This document shows, piece after piece, positions 1-9,744 of a stretch of 64,000 nucleotides of DNA. The stretch covers positions 98,571-162,570 of the forward strand of contig CALSRU010000012.1 in assembly GCA_943788835.1 (NCBI GenBank). The letters run 5' to 3'. The translations under genes and the position numbers were made by a program. Every line of letters starts with the position of its first letter. The first letter of the stretch is position 1. The notes under the pieces are model-generated. The model was not told the origin of the DNA. It saw only the letters and a list, made by a program, of their open reading frames with translations, and made no database searches. This DNA comes from an uncultured Pseudomonadales bacterium. Its GTDB lineage: Bacteria > Pseudomonadota > Gammaproteobacteria > Pseudomonadales > UBA7434.

Positions 1-1563
1 GACGATACGCCGCGTTTTATCGAACTGCCAAAGGAAAAGGGTAGCCAGCGAAAAAATTTGATAATGTTAGATAATATTATTAGATTTTGTGCGGATGAGA
101 TTTTTCGACCATTTTTCAACTACGATCATTGTCAGTCTTATTCAATGAAAATAACGTGTGACGCTGAATATGGTGTCACTGATGATATTGATTTATCGCG
201 AGTTGAGCAGATGTCAGAGGGCTTGAAGCAGCGCCTCACCGCTGCTCCAGTTCGATTTGTTTATGATCGGGAGATGCCTGAGTCCATGGTAGGATTGCTA
301 AAGGCCCGTTTAGGTATTACTGGTCTCGATTCAATCGTGCCGGGCGGCCGTTATCATAACTTCAGAGATTTTATTGACTTTCCGAATGTGGGACGTGGCT
401 ATCTGGTCTATCCGAAAATTCCTGCCTTAACCTCGAGTGCGCTAGATTCTGGGCCAAATATATTTTCAGCGATTCGTCAAAAAGACGTTTTACTTTATTA
501 CCCCTACTACCGTTTTAAATACCTTACGGACTTTTTGCGTCAGGCGGCACTTGACCCGTTAGTAGAAGAAATAAAAATATCGATCTATCGGCTCGCAAAA
601 AATAGTCGAGTCATAAAATCGCTTATTGATGCTGTTGAAAATGGCAAGAGCGTCACTGTTTTTATTGAACTGGCTGCACGCTTCGATGAGGAGGCAAATA
701 TAGAGTGGGCTAAGGTGTTGACTGATGCTAATGTCAAGGTTGAGTTTGGTATACCATCACTTAAGGGCCATGCAAAAATAATTAGCGTGAAGCGGCGCGA
801 AGAGGGAGGAATTATTCATTATGTCCATGTTGGCACGGGCAACTTCAATGAGAAAACGGCAAAGATATATACCGATTTTTCTCTATTTACTTGCCGAGAA
901 GAAATTGCCGGCGAAGTGTTGAAGGTTTTTGATTTTATGGTGCGCGGCTATAAAGATTATCAATTTGAGCATTTAATGGTGTCACCAAAAAATGCGCGTG
1001 AAACTATTGTGATGTTAATTGATAACGAAATAAAATCAGCATCAATGGGTGAAGATGCATTCATACAAATAAAAGTAAATAATATTGTTGACTACAATAT
1101 TATAAAAAAATTGTATGAGGCGAGTAACGCTGGTGTGAAGATTAAAATTATTGTGCGTGGTATCTGCTCATTGGTGCCTGGCTTAAATGGATTTAGTGAA
1201 AACATCTCGGTTATCTCAGTGGTTGATCGTTTTCTTGAGCACCCTCGAGCGTTTATTTTTTGTAATGGCGGTCAAGCGCGGGTATACATTTCTTCGGCTG
1301 ACTGGATGTCTCGAAATCTCGATCGGCGTGTTGAAGTGGGCTGCCCTATTTATGAAGAAAGCTTAAAAAGAAAAATAATAGATATTTTTAACTTGCAGTG
1401 GTCTGATACCACTAAGGCTCGACTCATAGACCAAGAACAAGCGAATCAATATAGATTGCGTGGCAATAAAAAGAAAATTCGCTCGCAAGTGCAAATTTAT
1501 GAGTATTTAAAGACGATCGAACAGCGTGAGCGTGTGGCACTCACTAAGCAGCGAGACTTATGA
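1..1563 (+). CDS. ppk1: Polyphosphate kinase 1, 5' end outside window
   Basis: Makes polyphosphate reversibly from ATP through a phosphohistidine. The frame is open from base 1, so about 520 C-terminal residues are present and the N-terminus lies upstream; the usual length is near 690. The first visible residues (PRFIELP) belong to the family's core. The segment LKGHAK (His near visible residue 257) matches the autophosphorylated histidine region and is followed by HVGTGN. The second conserved histidine is in FLEHPR (near 414). The stop codon overlaps the ppx start in ATGA, so the two genes are translationally coupled. Family assignment is firm; only the missing N-terminus is unknown. Confidence 0.95.
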   Translation, partial: DDTPRFIELPKEKGSQRKNLIMLDNIIRFCADEIFRPFFNYDHCQSYSMKITCDAEYGVTDDIDLSRVEQMSEGLKQRLTAAPVRFVYDREMPESMVGLLKARLGITGLDSIVPGGRYHNFRDFIDFPNVGRGYLVYPKIPALTSSALDSGPNIFSAIRQKDVLLYYPYYRFKYLTDFLRQAALDPLVEEIKISIYRLAKNSRVIKSLIDAVENGKSVTVFIELAARFDEEANIEWAKVLTDANVKVEFGIPSLKGHAKIISVKRREEGGIIHYVHVGTGNFNEKTAKIYTDFSLFTCREEIAGEVLKVFDFMVRGYKDYQFEHLMVSPKNARETIVMLIDNEIKSASMGEDAFIQIKVNNIVDYNIIKKLYEASNAGVKIKIIVRGICSLVPGLNGFSENISVISVVDRFLEHPRAFIFCNGGQARVYISSADWMSRNLDRRVEVGCPIYEESLKRKIIDIFNLQWSDTTKARLIDQEQANQYRLRGNKKKIRSQVQIYEYLKTIEQRERVALTKQRDL

Positions 1564-3050
1564 TGTTGCCCGATAATAAAATTTTGGCCGCGGTAGATAT
1601 TGGATCTAACAGTATCCATATTGTTATTGCGCGCGTTGTGAAGGGTTCTTTGCAGATCATCAGCAGCCATCGTGAGCGAACGCAGCTTGCTTTGGGTTTA
1701 GGCGAAGAGCTTTTGTTAACCGGTGCTGCCATGCAGCGAGGCTGGGAGTGTTTGCAGCGCATGTCCAAGTTGCTGAGCGATGCTCAGCCTGATCAAGTGC
1801 GAGTGGTGGCGACATATGCATTGCGCGCGGCACATAATCGAGATCTTTTTTTAGAGCAAGCAGAGACATTGCTAGGCTACCCCATTGAAGTGATTGCCGG
1901 CCGCGAAGAGGCGCGCCTTATCTTTCAAGCGATTGCTCATACAGAGAAAATAGAGCACGAATCTCTAGTGTTTGATATAGGTGGTGGGAGTACCGAGTTG
2001 GCGGCGGGTGTGAGCTTTGATCCGCAATTTCGTGCCAGTTGTGCAATGGGCTGTGTGAACTATCGAGAGCAGTTTTTCAGTAAGGGTTTTACTCGTGAAG
2101 ATTTCGCACAGGCTAATCGCGCAGCGCTGCAGTCACTAGAAGCTTACCTGCCTCAGTTAGGACGGCGTAAGTGGCACAGTGTCTATGCCACTTCAGGGTC
2201 TGCCAAGGCGTTAGCGCAGGCAGCGAGGCAGGATGATGACACTGATGCTTCGGTAAGCTTGCAGCAGCTATTGTCTTTGCGAGAAAAAATTATTGCTCAT
2301 AACGGGGTTGGCTGGTTGGGCGAGTTAGGTATAAGTGATAGCCGCACCTTGTTAGTTCCGGGTGGGTTGGCAATTATGATTGCCTGTATGCAGTGCCTAA
2401 CGATAGACCGTATTTATTATAGAGACGTTGCGTTGCGTGAAGGGGTGCTGTACGAATTGGTCGAGCAAATGCGCCACCCCGACATTCGGGTTCGCACACG
2501 AACCAGTATGCAGTTGCGCTACTGTACAGACACAGCCCATGCTGAGCGCGTAACCGATACGGTGGGTGCTATTTTAGAGCGCTTGCCTACTGCTTGGTTG
2601 GGTAGCAGGGAAGATGTGCATGAGATTTTGTATGAGGCCGCGCATTTACATGAAGTTGGGTTGCAAATCAGTGCGGGTGGTTTGCAAAAACATTCAGCCT
2701 ATATTTTAGCAAGCAGTGATTTACCCGGATATAACGAAGAGCAGCAGTTATTATTGGCGAGTTTGGTAGGCGCGCACCGGAAAAAAATTCGTTTAGATGA
2801 TTTGCCTAAGTTGCGTATTATTGAGCGTCCAGCTTTGCTGCGGCTTATTATCGTATTGCGCTTAGCCATCATTTTCAATATCACGCGATGGCCTATCGAT
2901 TTGACCCATGTTGAGCTTAGCGTCCAGCCGGATGAGCTGCATATCGTGGTTGATAAACAGTTGATAGAAGCTCGGCAATTACTAGAGGCGGATTTACAGC
3001 GTGAAAGTGATCTGCTGGCAGCCGTTAATTTTAATTTAATTATTCGCTAG
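1560..3050 (+). CDS. ppx: Exopolyphosphatase (Ppx/GppA family)
   Basis: Hydrolyses terminal phosphates of polyphosphate, the opposite of the upstream kinase. The N-terminus has the ASKHA phosphate-binding signature AAVDIGSNSIH, and a second nucleotide/phosphate loop FDIGGGSTEL lies near residue 140. About 180 C-terminal residues form the HD-like helical region (HEVGLQIS motif), giving the usual Ppx length of about 500. GppA, which hydrolyses pppGpp, is the close alternative, but coupling to ppk1 favours Ppx. Two ATGs are adjacent at the start; the first overlaps the ppk1 stop. Confidence 0.93.
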   Translation: MMLPDNKILAAVDIGSNSIHIVIARVVKGSLQIISSHRERTQLALGLGEELLLTGAAMQRGWECLQRMSKLLSDAQPDQVRVVATYALRAAHNRDLFLEQAETLLGYPIEVIAGREEARLIFQAIAHTEKIEHESLVFDIGGGSTELAAGVSFDPQFRASCAMGCVNYREQFFSKGFTREDFAQANRAALQSLEAYLPQLGRRKWHSVYATSGSAKALAQAARQDDDTDASVSLQQLLSLREKIIAHNGVGWLGELGISDSRTLLVPGGLAIMIACMQCLTIDRIYYRDVALREGVLYELVEQMRHPDIRVRTRTSMQLRYCTDTAHAERVTDTVGAILERLPTAWLGSREDVHEILYEAAHLHEVGLQISAGGLQKHSAYILASSDLPGYNEEQQLLLASLVGAHRKKIRLDDLPKLRIIERPALLRLIIVLRLAIIFNITRWPIDLTHVELSVQPDELHIVVDKQLIEARQLLEADLQRESDLLAAVNFNLIIR

Positions 3051-3119
3051 TCACTTTCCATTGAGCGCCCGTTTAATAGCGGTCTGGCGCGTAACAATTT
3101 TTTAACGTTGATAGGCATT

Positions 3120-4013
3120 ATGAATATACTCATTACCGGAGGCACTGGTCTCATCGGCTGCCATTTTATGAATACGGTGGGCGGGCATCAATACACGGTA
3201 TTAACTCGTTCGCCCGAGCAGGCAAAGAAAAATCTCCCCGTATCGGTTCGCCTAATCAGTAGCTTAACTGAGTTGACCACGCTTGATATTTTCGATGCGG
3301 TTATTAATTTGGCTGGCGAGCCTATTATTGATAAGCGTTGGACAAAAAAGCAAAAGGCAGTGATCAGTAATAGTCGCTGGGATATTACTCGGCAGTTGGT
3401 CGATCTCTTTCGAGCGAGTAGTGAACCTCCGGCAGTATTTTTAAGTGGTTCAGCGATCGGTGTTTATGGCGATCAGGGGGATGTGATGGTTGATGAGACC
3501 TTCTCTTCGCTGCCCGATGATTTTGCTGCGCAGTTGTGTGCACGTTGGGAGGCTCTTGCGCAAGAAGCTGCTTCTTATACTCGTGTCGTTTGTCTGCGAA
3601 CAGGTATTGTTTTAGATGCGCAAGCCGGTGCGCTAGCTAAAATGCTGCTGCCCTTTAAGTTGGGTTTAGGTGGGCCTGTGGCCAAGGGCGAGCAGTTCAT
3701 GTCATGGATTCATATTGATGATATGGTGCGGGCAATTGAGTTTTTACTGGTGCAGTCGCAAGCTTGTGGCGCGTATAACTTGGTCGCGCCAGAGCCCGTA
3801 CGAAATCGTGATTTTACGCAAGCACTAGCAGCACAGCTAAAAAGATGGGCGATATTGCCTGCACCTAAAAAGCTTTTACAGGCTTTGCTAGGCGAGTCAT
3901 CGGCTTTACTGCTCGATAGTCAGCGAGTGGTTCCTAAAAGATTATTGGAGGAGGATTTTATTTTTAGCTTCGCCGAAATAAATTCCGCACTGAACGATTT
4001 GCTAAAGAAGTAA
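3120..4013 (+). CDS. TIGR01777-family SDR epimerase (YfcH-like)
   Basis: Extended short-chain dehydrogenase-like protein of the YfcH/SDR39U1 group, substrate unknown. The N-terminal Rossmann motif is ITGGTGLIG. The family signature SGSAIGVYGDQG lies around residue 110, and the MSWIHIDDMV segment of the family is near residue 195. The C-terminal DUF1731-like part ends in the typical SQRVVPKRLLEEDF. The ATG at 3120 starts directly before the dinucleotide-binding strand; an upstream TTG would add four residues without a clear ribosome-binding site. It lies about 70 bases after ppx on the same strand, with no obvious terminator between. Confidence 0.88.
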   Translation: MNILITGGTGLIGCHFMNTVGGHQYTVLTRSPEQAKKNLPVSVRLISSLTELTTLDIFDAVINLAGEPIIDKRWTKKQKAVISNSRWDITRQLVDLFRASSEPPAVFLSGSAIGVYGDQGDVMVDETFSSLPDDFAAQLCARWEALAQEAASYTRVVCLRTGIVLDAQAGALAKMLLPFKLGLGGPVAKGEQFMSWIHIDDMVRAIEFLLVQSQACGAYNLVAPEPVRNRDFTQALAAQLKRWAILPAPKKLLQALLGESSALLLDSQRVVPKRLLEEDFIFSFAEINSALNDLLKK

Positions 4014-4165
4014 TTTATAACATTAAACGATGAATATTTTTGTAGTGCGCAGATGTAGTAAATGGCATGTCATAGGCATAGCGATGAGTGGCTATTTAAT
4101 TGCACCGTTAGAATTTTATCTTCGTGTCTAGAGTGGTTATAAGAATATGCTTTTGAGCCAAAAAA

Positions 4166-5123
4166 TTAGCGGCCCAGTACAACTAGCACTTTACGCTTTC
4201 TGTCGCCAGAAAAGGGCAATCGTCCGTGCATGGCTAGGTTGTTGTCGACCACTGCAACATCACCGTCTTGCCAAGGTAAATTGTACGAGTGCTGTTTAGC
4301 GATATCGACTATGGTGTCGAGAAGATCTTTGCTGAAGTCCGTATTATCGCCAAAGCATAACGCGCTGCTAGGATTTTCTTTTACGCCTTTCCAGCCAGAA
4401 TAGGCCGCAATGATCTGATTAAAAAATACTTTTCGGCCGTCATCCAGTGACCGTATTGCGGGCAGTGCAGCAGTTTGAGCTTTGAGTGAACCATCGTCCA
4501 TCCATTGCCACACATAGCCTAAGGTTTTTAATTTTTTTTCAGCTTCAGAAACTGAAGTGACACTCAATGTACCTTTCCAGCTTCTGCCTTGCCCTGTTTC
4601 AGGATCGTCAGTCAAAGGCATGAGGGTAGTGTATTTCACCCCTGTCCTGCTCTAGCTTTTCGGTAAGTTCAGGTTCTTTCGAATGGAGTTTTTCGTATAT
4701 GAGATCGGATCTGCATAGTATGGTTTCACCGCCTTTTTCCGCTGCACTTTCGCAAAACAAAGAAATAATGTTTGGATAAAATGGCGTCTGTGCCATTTCA
4801 TTGTGCAGATAGATTTCAATATTTTTGGGCGCTTCGTTGGCAGTAAAGACGCGTTCAGTATGGTTGATCCGCACGGCATTAGATAAAGATTCTTTATAAG
4901 TAAAGTTCTCGTAGCCAAAAGCTGAGAAAAAATCATCATAACTCATGGCATCGGTAATCGGAAAGCCACGGAACAGTACGGCGCCGGTGTTTGCAAGTTC
5001 TTTTTTTATTTGTGCCTTGTTGTCAGCAGCCCACGCCTCAGCATCAGTCAACGTTTGGACTGAGCCATCGTTTACTATAATGGTAGGGAAGTTCTTAGAG
5101 TCAAACTCTAAATCATTAAGCAT
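4166..5123 (-). pseudogene. SyrP/TauD-like Fe(II)/2-oxoglutarate dioxygenase, frameshifted
   Basis: Two adjacent minus-strand frames make one TauD/TfdA-family (PF02668) protein. The N-terminal part (5123 to about 4640) carries the HNEM variant of the iron-binding HxD/E motif in YLHNEMAQTPFYP. The C-terminal part (from about 4639) carries the distal histidine and 2-oxoglutarate arginine region, AMHGRLPFSG followed by RKRK. The frames join if one C is removed from the CCCC at 4639-4642 on the plus strand (GGGG in the gene). The intact product would be about 318 residues. It follows the aldo/keto reductase by 29 bases, so they are probably one operon. The substrate cannot be told; a sequencing error would make this an intact gene. 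Confidence 0.85.
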
Positions 5124-5152
5124 GCTACTTATATAGGGAATAACGCTCGCTC

Positions 5153-6112
5153 CTAATCATAAATTGGATTGAATCGATGAAAAGCGGCTTCGCAAAAGTC
5201 GCCGGGGTCGTTAAAACGGCGATTTTTATTCAAGGCAGCAATACTGTCCATCTCGGTGTTACTTAGTTCAAAGTCAAATATATCTCGGTTTTCTTTTAGG
5301 CGGCTTACCTGATTGCTTTTACAAATTAGCGTGCAGCCGCGTTGAATCCCCCATCGCAGGACTATTTGTGCCGGCGTTTTTTGATATTTTTCGGCCATTT
5401 CAATTATCTTTGATTGAGCCAGTACAGAGTCTTTGGCGTCAGCCATATCTAATTCGAGATAGGACATTGCGCCTAGGGGCGAAAACGTGGTGACTGCAAT
5501 GCCATAGTTTTTGGCCAGTCGTATTAGTCGCTGTTGCGTTAGGTAGGGATGCGATTCAATTTGTAGATCGGCTGGCTTGATTTTGGCATAGGCCATTAAA
5601 TCATTGAGCAATCCTGTGTTGTAATTACAGACGCCGATAGTTTTGGCTAAGCCGGCCTCCACGAGCGATTCCATCGCTTGCCAAGTTTCATGTAAAGGTA
5701 CGGCTGCAACCTCCATTTTCGGTTCGCTTGCGTCAGGATCGAAAATCCACTCGGGGGGGTATCGAGTTTCAAAAGGAATGAATGGTTGCGCGATAGGGAA
5801 GTGAATTAAATAGGAATCTATGTAATCAATATTCAAGTCCCTTAGGGTTCTCTCAAGTGCCGGCTTTACATGTTCTTTACCATGGTACGTGTTCCATAGC
5901 TTGGATACGATGAATAGCTCGCTCCTTGAGCAGACGCCGTCAGCGATCGCTCGGGTAATACCCTGGCCAACTTCTGCCTCGTTGCCGTAGTCGCATGCAC
6001 TATCTAAATGGCGATAGCCCACTGAAATTGCGTTATATACGACGTCAGCACACGCGTCTTTTGGAATCTTCCATAGACCTAGGCCTATATCTGCAGGTCT
6101 TTGTCCTGACAT
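5153..6112 (-). CDS. Aldo/keto reductase (xylose-reductase-like)
   Basis: NAD(P)H-dependent carbonyl reductase of the (beta/alpha)8 AKR family. The catalytic tetrad is visible as Asp37 and Tyr42 (HLDSACDYGNE), Lys71 (IVSKLW) and His104 (YLIHFP). The C-terminal cofactor segment CKSNQVSRLKEN is also typical. The 319-residue length and the loop after His104 resemble sugar (xylose/aldose) reductases; the natural substrate is unknown. AGAGG precedes the ATG. It is the first gene of a minus-strand operon with the dioxygenase and diverges from the SulP operon. An 18-bp palindrome-centred site lies 38 bases upstream, so control with the sugar locus is likely. Confidence 0.88.
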   Translation of the reverse strand: MSGQRPADIGLGLWKIPKDACADVVYNAISVGYRHLDSACDYGNEAEVGQGITRAIADGVCSRSELFIVSKLWNTYHGKEHVKPALERTLRDLNIDYIDSYLIHFPIAQPFIPFETRYPPEWIFDPDASEPKMEVAAVPLHETWQAMESLVEAGLAKTIGVCNYNTGLLNDLMAYAKIKPADLQIESHPYLTQQRLIRLAKNYGIAVTTFSPLGAMSYLELDMADAKDSVLAQSKIIEMAEKYQKTPAQIVLRWGIQRGCTLICKSNQVSRLKENRDIFDFELSNTEMDSIAALNKNRRFNDPGDFCEAAFHRFNPIYD

Positions 6113-6150
6113 TTTTTCCTCTTAGAAGGTTGACTAATAATGTTTAACAT

Positions 6151-6168
6151 GTATCTTATATAAGACAT
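6151..6168. promoter_or_regulatory. Putative operator, copy 1 (probable GntR-type site)
   Basis: The site reads GTATCTTATATAAGACAT, with the perfect palindrome TCTTATATAAGA at 6154-6165. The same 18 bases recur at 13756-13773 before the TonB receptor. Here it sits between the divergent reductase (38 bases upstream) and the SulP operon (about 150 bases upstream). The GntR/UTRA regulator at 16426 is the natural candidate binder; that link is inference. Confidence 0.65.
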
Positions 6169-6315
6169 ATGTTTTGTCAATCCCCTATGATTGGGCAATA
6201 GTGCGTTCCAGTAAAAGTTTAGGCAATTCTTTTGCGTTGTCGGCGGTGCCCGTCGACTTGGAGCTCAATGCCCGAGCCAAGCCATTTTTAAGGCGATAAA
6301 CAATGTGAGGCCTTT

Positions 6316-8061
6316 GTGGCTGATCTTCGGAATACCTCCATGTTATATAAGTTGCTCCCGGGTCTGCTGTGGCTGCAAGGCTATCGTCGCGATATGTTTA
6401 AAAGCGATATTGTTGCCGGCGTTACGATTGCCTTTATGCTGATTCCTCAGGGTATGGCTTACGCTGTAGTGGCGGGTTTGCCTCCGGAGTACGGCCTTTA
6501 CGCCTGCGTTGTTCCACCGATCATTTACTCTTTACTCGGCACATCAAACAAAATTTCTATGGGCCCAGTGGCTTTGGACTCAATTCTGATTTTAACCGGT
6601 TTGAGCGTCTTGGCAGAGCCCGGTTCTGATCAATATTTAGAGCTTGCTATCGCACTTACATTCCTAGTGGGTGTGATCCAAAGTTGTTTGGGATTTCTTC
6701 GTTTCGGTTTTATCGCTAATTTCTTATCGCATCCTGTTATTGTTGGTTATACCTCAGCCGCTGCGTTAATTATTATGGGTAGCCAGCTGGAAAATCTGCT
6801 CGGAGTGAAAGTGCAAGGCGGCAACATCTTTCAGCTGGTCTATCAACTCTTACAGCAATTCACGCATTGGAGCTGGGCGACTGTCGGTGTCGGTGTTTTT
6901 GGGCTTCTTTTCATGATTTTACCGAAGCAAATCTTCCCTGCATTGCCAGCAGCACTCCTACTAATGATGTTGGGAATGTTGGCAGCGGGATTCGGCGACG
7001 CACGCAGCTATGGTGTAGATGTCATTGATTATGTGCCGCAGGGTATGCCGTCGCTTAATATGCCCACATTATCGGTGAGTGAATACAGCCGTTTATTCCC
7101 GGTTGCTCTAACCGTAGCATTAATGGGCTATGTAGGAACTATGTCGATCTGCAAGTCCCAAGAAAAACTCACAGATAAAATTAGCCCCCAGCCTAATCAG
7201 GAGCTCGTGGCCGTTGGGCTTGCTAATTTTGTTGGTGCGCTGTTCAAGGCTTTCCCAGTTTCCGCTAGTTTCTCTCGCAGCGCTGCTTTTCGTGCGGCAG
7301 GCTCACTCACGCAAGTTTCTGCGGTTACGTCATCGTTGTTTATCATTATAGTCATTCTTTATTTGACTCCCCTTTTTCAGCAGTTCCCATTACCGAAAGC
7401 GTTGTTGTCAGCCATCATCATTGTTTCAGTAGCAGGCCTTTTTAAGTACGCATTAATGAAACAACTATGTCAACAAAATAAGCTTGAGTTTATCCTCCTG
7501 ATGGTTACGTTTTGGATGACATTGCTGCTGGGTGTTCAGCAGGGGCTCCTCATTGGCGTCGCCTTGTCCATCTTGATCCTGATTTATAATACGGCCAACC
7601 CCCACATGACTGAATTAGGTGCAGTTGGCGACGGTATTTATCGAAACACCAGCCGATTCTCGCAAGCGGTAATTCGCAACGATATTTTGATCTTCCGTTT
7701 TGATGCCCCTTTGTATTTTGCCAACAAAGACTTTTTTGTACAAAAGGTTTATCACTGGATTCAAGACAGGAATTCGAATGTTTTACGCTATGTGGTGTTC
7801 GATGCGGAGGCCGTCAATAGTATTGATAGCACTGCTATTATCATGCTGCAGCGCATGATCGAAAATTTGGGCGAGCAGCATATTAAATTCATTATTACCA
7901 ACCCTATCGGCCCAGTCAGAGACGCTATTAAAGAGTCTCCTTTGCATGCCTACATGTGCGAAGAGTCGATTTTTTCAACTATCAATGATGCGATTGTTTT
8001 TATTGATGAGGGTATTAACCGCCATCCGCAGCACGCTTTGCAAACAAATAGTCAGCTATGA
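6316..8061 (+). CDS. SulP-family anion transporter with STAS domain
   Basis: Inner-membrane SulP/SLC26 anion transporter, 581 residues. The N-terminal two thirds hold many hydrophobic helices and the family signature AFMLIPQGMAYAVVAGLPPE near residue 40. The C-terminal STAS domain (about 450-565) contains VVFDAEAVNSIDSTA. Family members move sulfate, bicarbonate or organic anions; the actual substrate is not evident. A GTG start is chosen because GAGG lies 6 bases upstream; ATG at 6340 is an alternative. First gene of a plus-strand operon; its stop overlaps the next start (ATGA). The presence of an anion porter in a glycoside locus suggests import or export of an acidic substrate or product. 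Confidence 0.9.
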   Translation: MADLRNTSMLYKLLPGLLWLQGYRRDMFKSDIVAGVTIAFMLIPQGMAYAVVAGLPPEYGLYACVVPPIIYSLLGTSNKISMGPVALDSILILTGLSVLAEPGSDQYLELAIALTFLVGVIQSCLGFLRFGFIANFLSHPVIVGYTSAAALIIMGSQLENLLGVKVQGGNIFQLVYQLLQQFTHWSWATVGVGVFGLLFMILPKQIFPALPAALLLMMLGMLAAGFGDARSYGVDVIDYVPQGMPSLNMPTLSVSEYSRLFPVALTVALMGYVGTMSICKSQEKLTDKISPQPNQELVAVGLANFVGALFKAFPVSASFSRSAAFRAAGSLTQVSAVTSSLFIIIVILYLTPLFQQFPLPKALLSAIIIVSVAGLFKYALMKQLCQQNKLEFILLMVTFWMTLLLGVQQGLLIGVALSILILIYNTANPHMTELGAVGDGIYRNTSRFSQAVIRNDILIFRFDAPLYFANKDFFVQKVYHWIQDRNSNVLRYVVFDAEAVNSIDSTAIIMLQRMIENLGEQHIKFIITNPIGPVRDAIKESPLHAYMCEESIFSTINDAIVFIDEGINRHPQHALQTNSQL

Positions 8062-9683
8062 ATATACGAGAAAACAATCTCAATAAGCTAAGTGAAGACG
8101 AGATCTATGACGTCTTGATACTCGGCGGAGGCATTAATGGCGCGGTGGCAGCCGCCTCTTTAGCGGCCAAAGGTGTTAGGGTTGCGTTAATCGAAAAAGG
8201 CGACTTTGCGGGTGAAACCAGTTCTAACTCTTCCAATTTGGCGTGGGGGGGTATCAAATATTTAGAAAGTTATGAATTACTCTTAGTCAATAATTTGTGC
8301 AAAAGTAGAAATCGTCTGATGCGCAGCTATCCGTCGACCGTCAAGGAAGTCCGTTTTTTGACAACCGTTGCAAAAGGTTTTCGTTACCCACCTTTTTTAA
8401 TTTACCTTGGTGCGATCTTATATTGGTTTATCGGTCGTTGCTTTACTAAAAAGCCAACATTCCTAAGCTGCCGGCAGCTCATTAAGAAAGACCCCAGTAT
8501 AAATGTTATTGATGTTGCAGGTGGTCTTGAGTATTCAGATTGCTTTCTCTATGACAACGATGCGCGATTCGTTTTTAACTTTATTCGTAGTGCTTTGGAT
8601 TACGGTTGCATAGCAGTAAACTATGTCGAATCACAGGGCGCTGCACGAGAGGGTGATGTCTGGGTTACACAGGCAAGAGATAATATTACCGGTAATCAAT
8701 TCAGAATTAGGTCCAAAGTTTTGATTAATGCCTGCGGCCCACATGTTGACTTACACAATGAATTAACTAGTCAGCTAACAGTGCATCGACACCTCTTTTC
8801 AAAAGGTGTCCACCTGATTGTTGACAGGCTTACTGCTAGCGATAAAGTTCTAGCTTTTTTTGCGAGTGATGGGCGTTTATTTTTTGTAATTCCTATGGGC
8901 CCAAAGACTTGTATTGGCACGACTGACTCCCAAGTTGATACCCCTAACGTGTCTGTGGAGCCGGATGATCGAACGTTTATTTTGGACAATGCCAATAGAC
9001 TGTTAAATTTGTCGAGGCCACTGACAGTTGAGGATATCATCGCAGAAAGGTGCGGTGTCAGACCGCTAGCAGTAAAGGGGAGTGATGGGGTTGCTGATTG
9101 GATTAAGCTCTCGAGGAAACATGCCATTGATGTCAATGAGCGTGATCGTCATGTCAGTATTTTTGGCGGTAAGCTTACCGACTGCATTAATGTTGGCGAT
9201 GAAGTGGCAAAGATTATTGCCCAGCTAGGCGTGGATATTCCATTCGCCAATAAGATTTGGTTCGGCGAGTCGTCCAGAGCAATTAAAAAAGATTTTTTTC
9301 ATCAGGCTGCTCTTATGAATCTCGATAATTTCACGGATCCGGCATCATCTGAGCCGTTGACGCAGAGGTTGTGGCGTCGTTACGGCGCAGAAGCGCTGCA
9401 AATGCTGGAGGATATTCGTAATGATCCAGAAAATTCTAAGGTTCTTATTGAGAACGCAGAGTATTTGCGCTGCGAGCTACGTCATGCTGCTCAGAGTGAA
9501 ATGGTCACCAAGCTCGAAGATTTTTTGCGAAGGCGGTCGAAAATCGAATTAGTTGTTAGAAGAAGCGATATTATTAATGGAGAGGGGATAGTCGAGGCAT
9601 GTGACATTTTGTTTGGCGACCAAGCCGAGAAAAAGTTGCAGGAGTACCTCGAATCATTTGAGCAAAGTCCGCGCGCTCATTAG
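8058..9683 (+). CDS. GlpD-like FAD-dependent glycerol-3-phosphate dehydrogenase family protein
   Basis: FAD oxidoreductase of the GlpD (DAO) family. The dinucleotide-binding motif is LILGGGINGAVAAASLAAKG at the N-terminus, followed by GETSSNSSNLAWGGIKYLE, the family's second signature. The second half has GTTDSQVDTP, CGVRPLAV and FGGKLTDCINVGDEV, matching the GlpD fold. Length 541 is near the family norm. Known members pass electrons from glycerol 3-phosphate to quinone. No glycerol kinase is nearby, so it may act on another polyol phosphate or a sugar-derived alcohol. Coupled to SulP by a 4-base overlap and followed by the GH31 gene after about 60 bases. Confidence 0.85.
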   Translation: MNIRENNLNKLSEDEIYDVLILGGGINGAVAAASLAAKGVRVALIEKGDFAGETSSNSSNLAWGGIKYLESYELLLVNNLCKSRNRLMRSYPSTVKEVRFLTTVAKGFRYPPFLIYLGAILYWFIGRCFTKKPTFLSCRQLIKKDPSINVIDVAGGLEYSDCFLYDNDARFVFNFIRSALDYGCIAVNYVESQGAAREGDVWVTQARDNITGNQFRIRSKVLINACGPHVDLHNELTSQLTVHRHLFSKGVHLIVDRLTASDKVLAFFASDGRLFFVIPMGPKTCIGTTDSQVDTPNVSVEPDDRTFILDNANRLLNLSRPLTVEDIIAERCGVRPLAVKGSDGVADWIKLSRKHAIDVNERDRHVSIFGGKLTDCINVGDEVAKIIAQLGVDIPFANKIWFGESSRAIKKDFFHQAALMNLDNFTDPASSEPLTQRLWRRYGAEALQMLEDIRNDPENSKVLIENAEYLRCELRHAAQSEMVTKLEDFLRRRSKIELVVRRSDIINGEGIVEACDILFGDQAEKKLQEYLESFEQSPRAH

Positions 9684-9744
9684 ATCGCGAGCGTCCATAT
9701 GTGAAGGGCGTTTATTTCAGTGTTGATTTTAATTGGAGAATATT

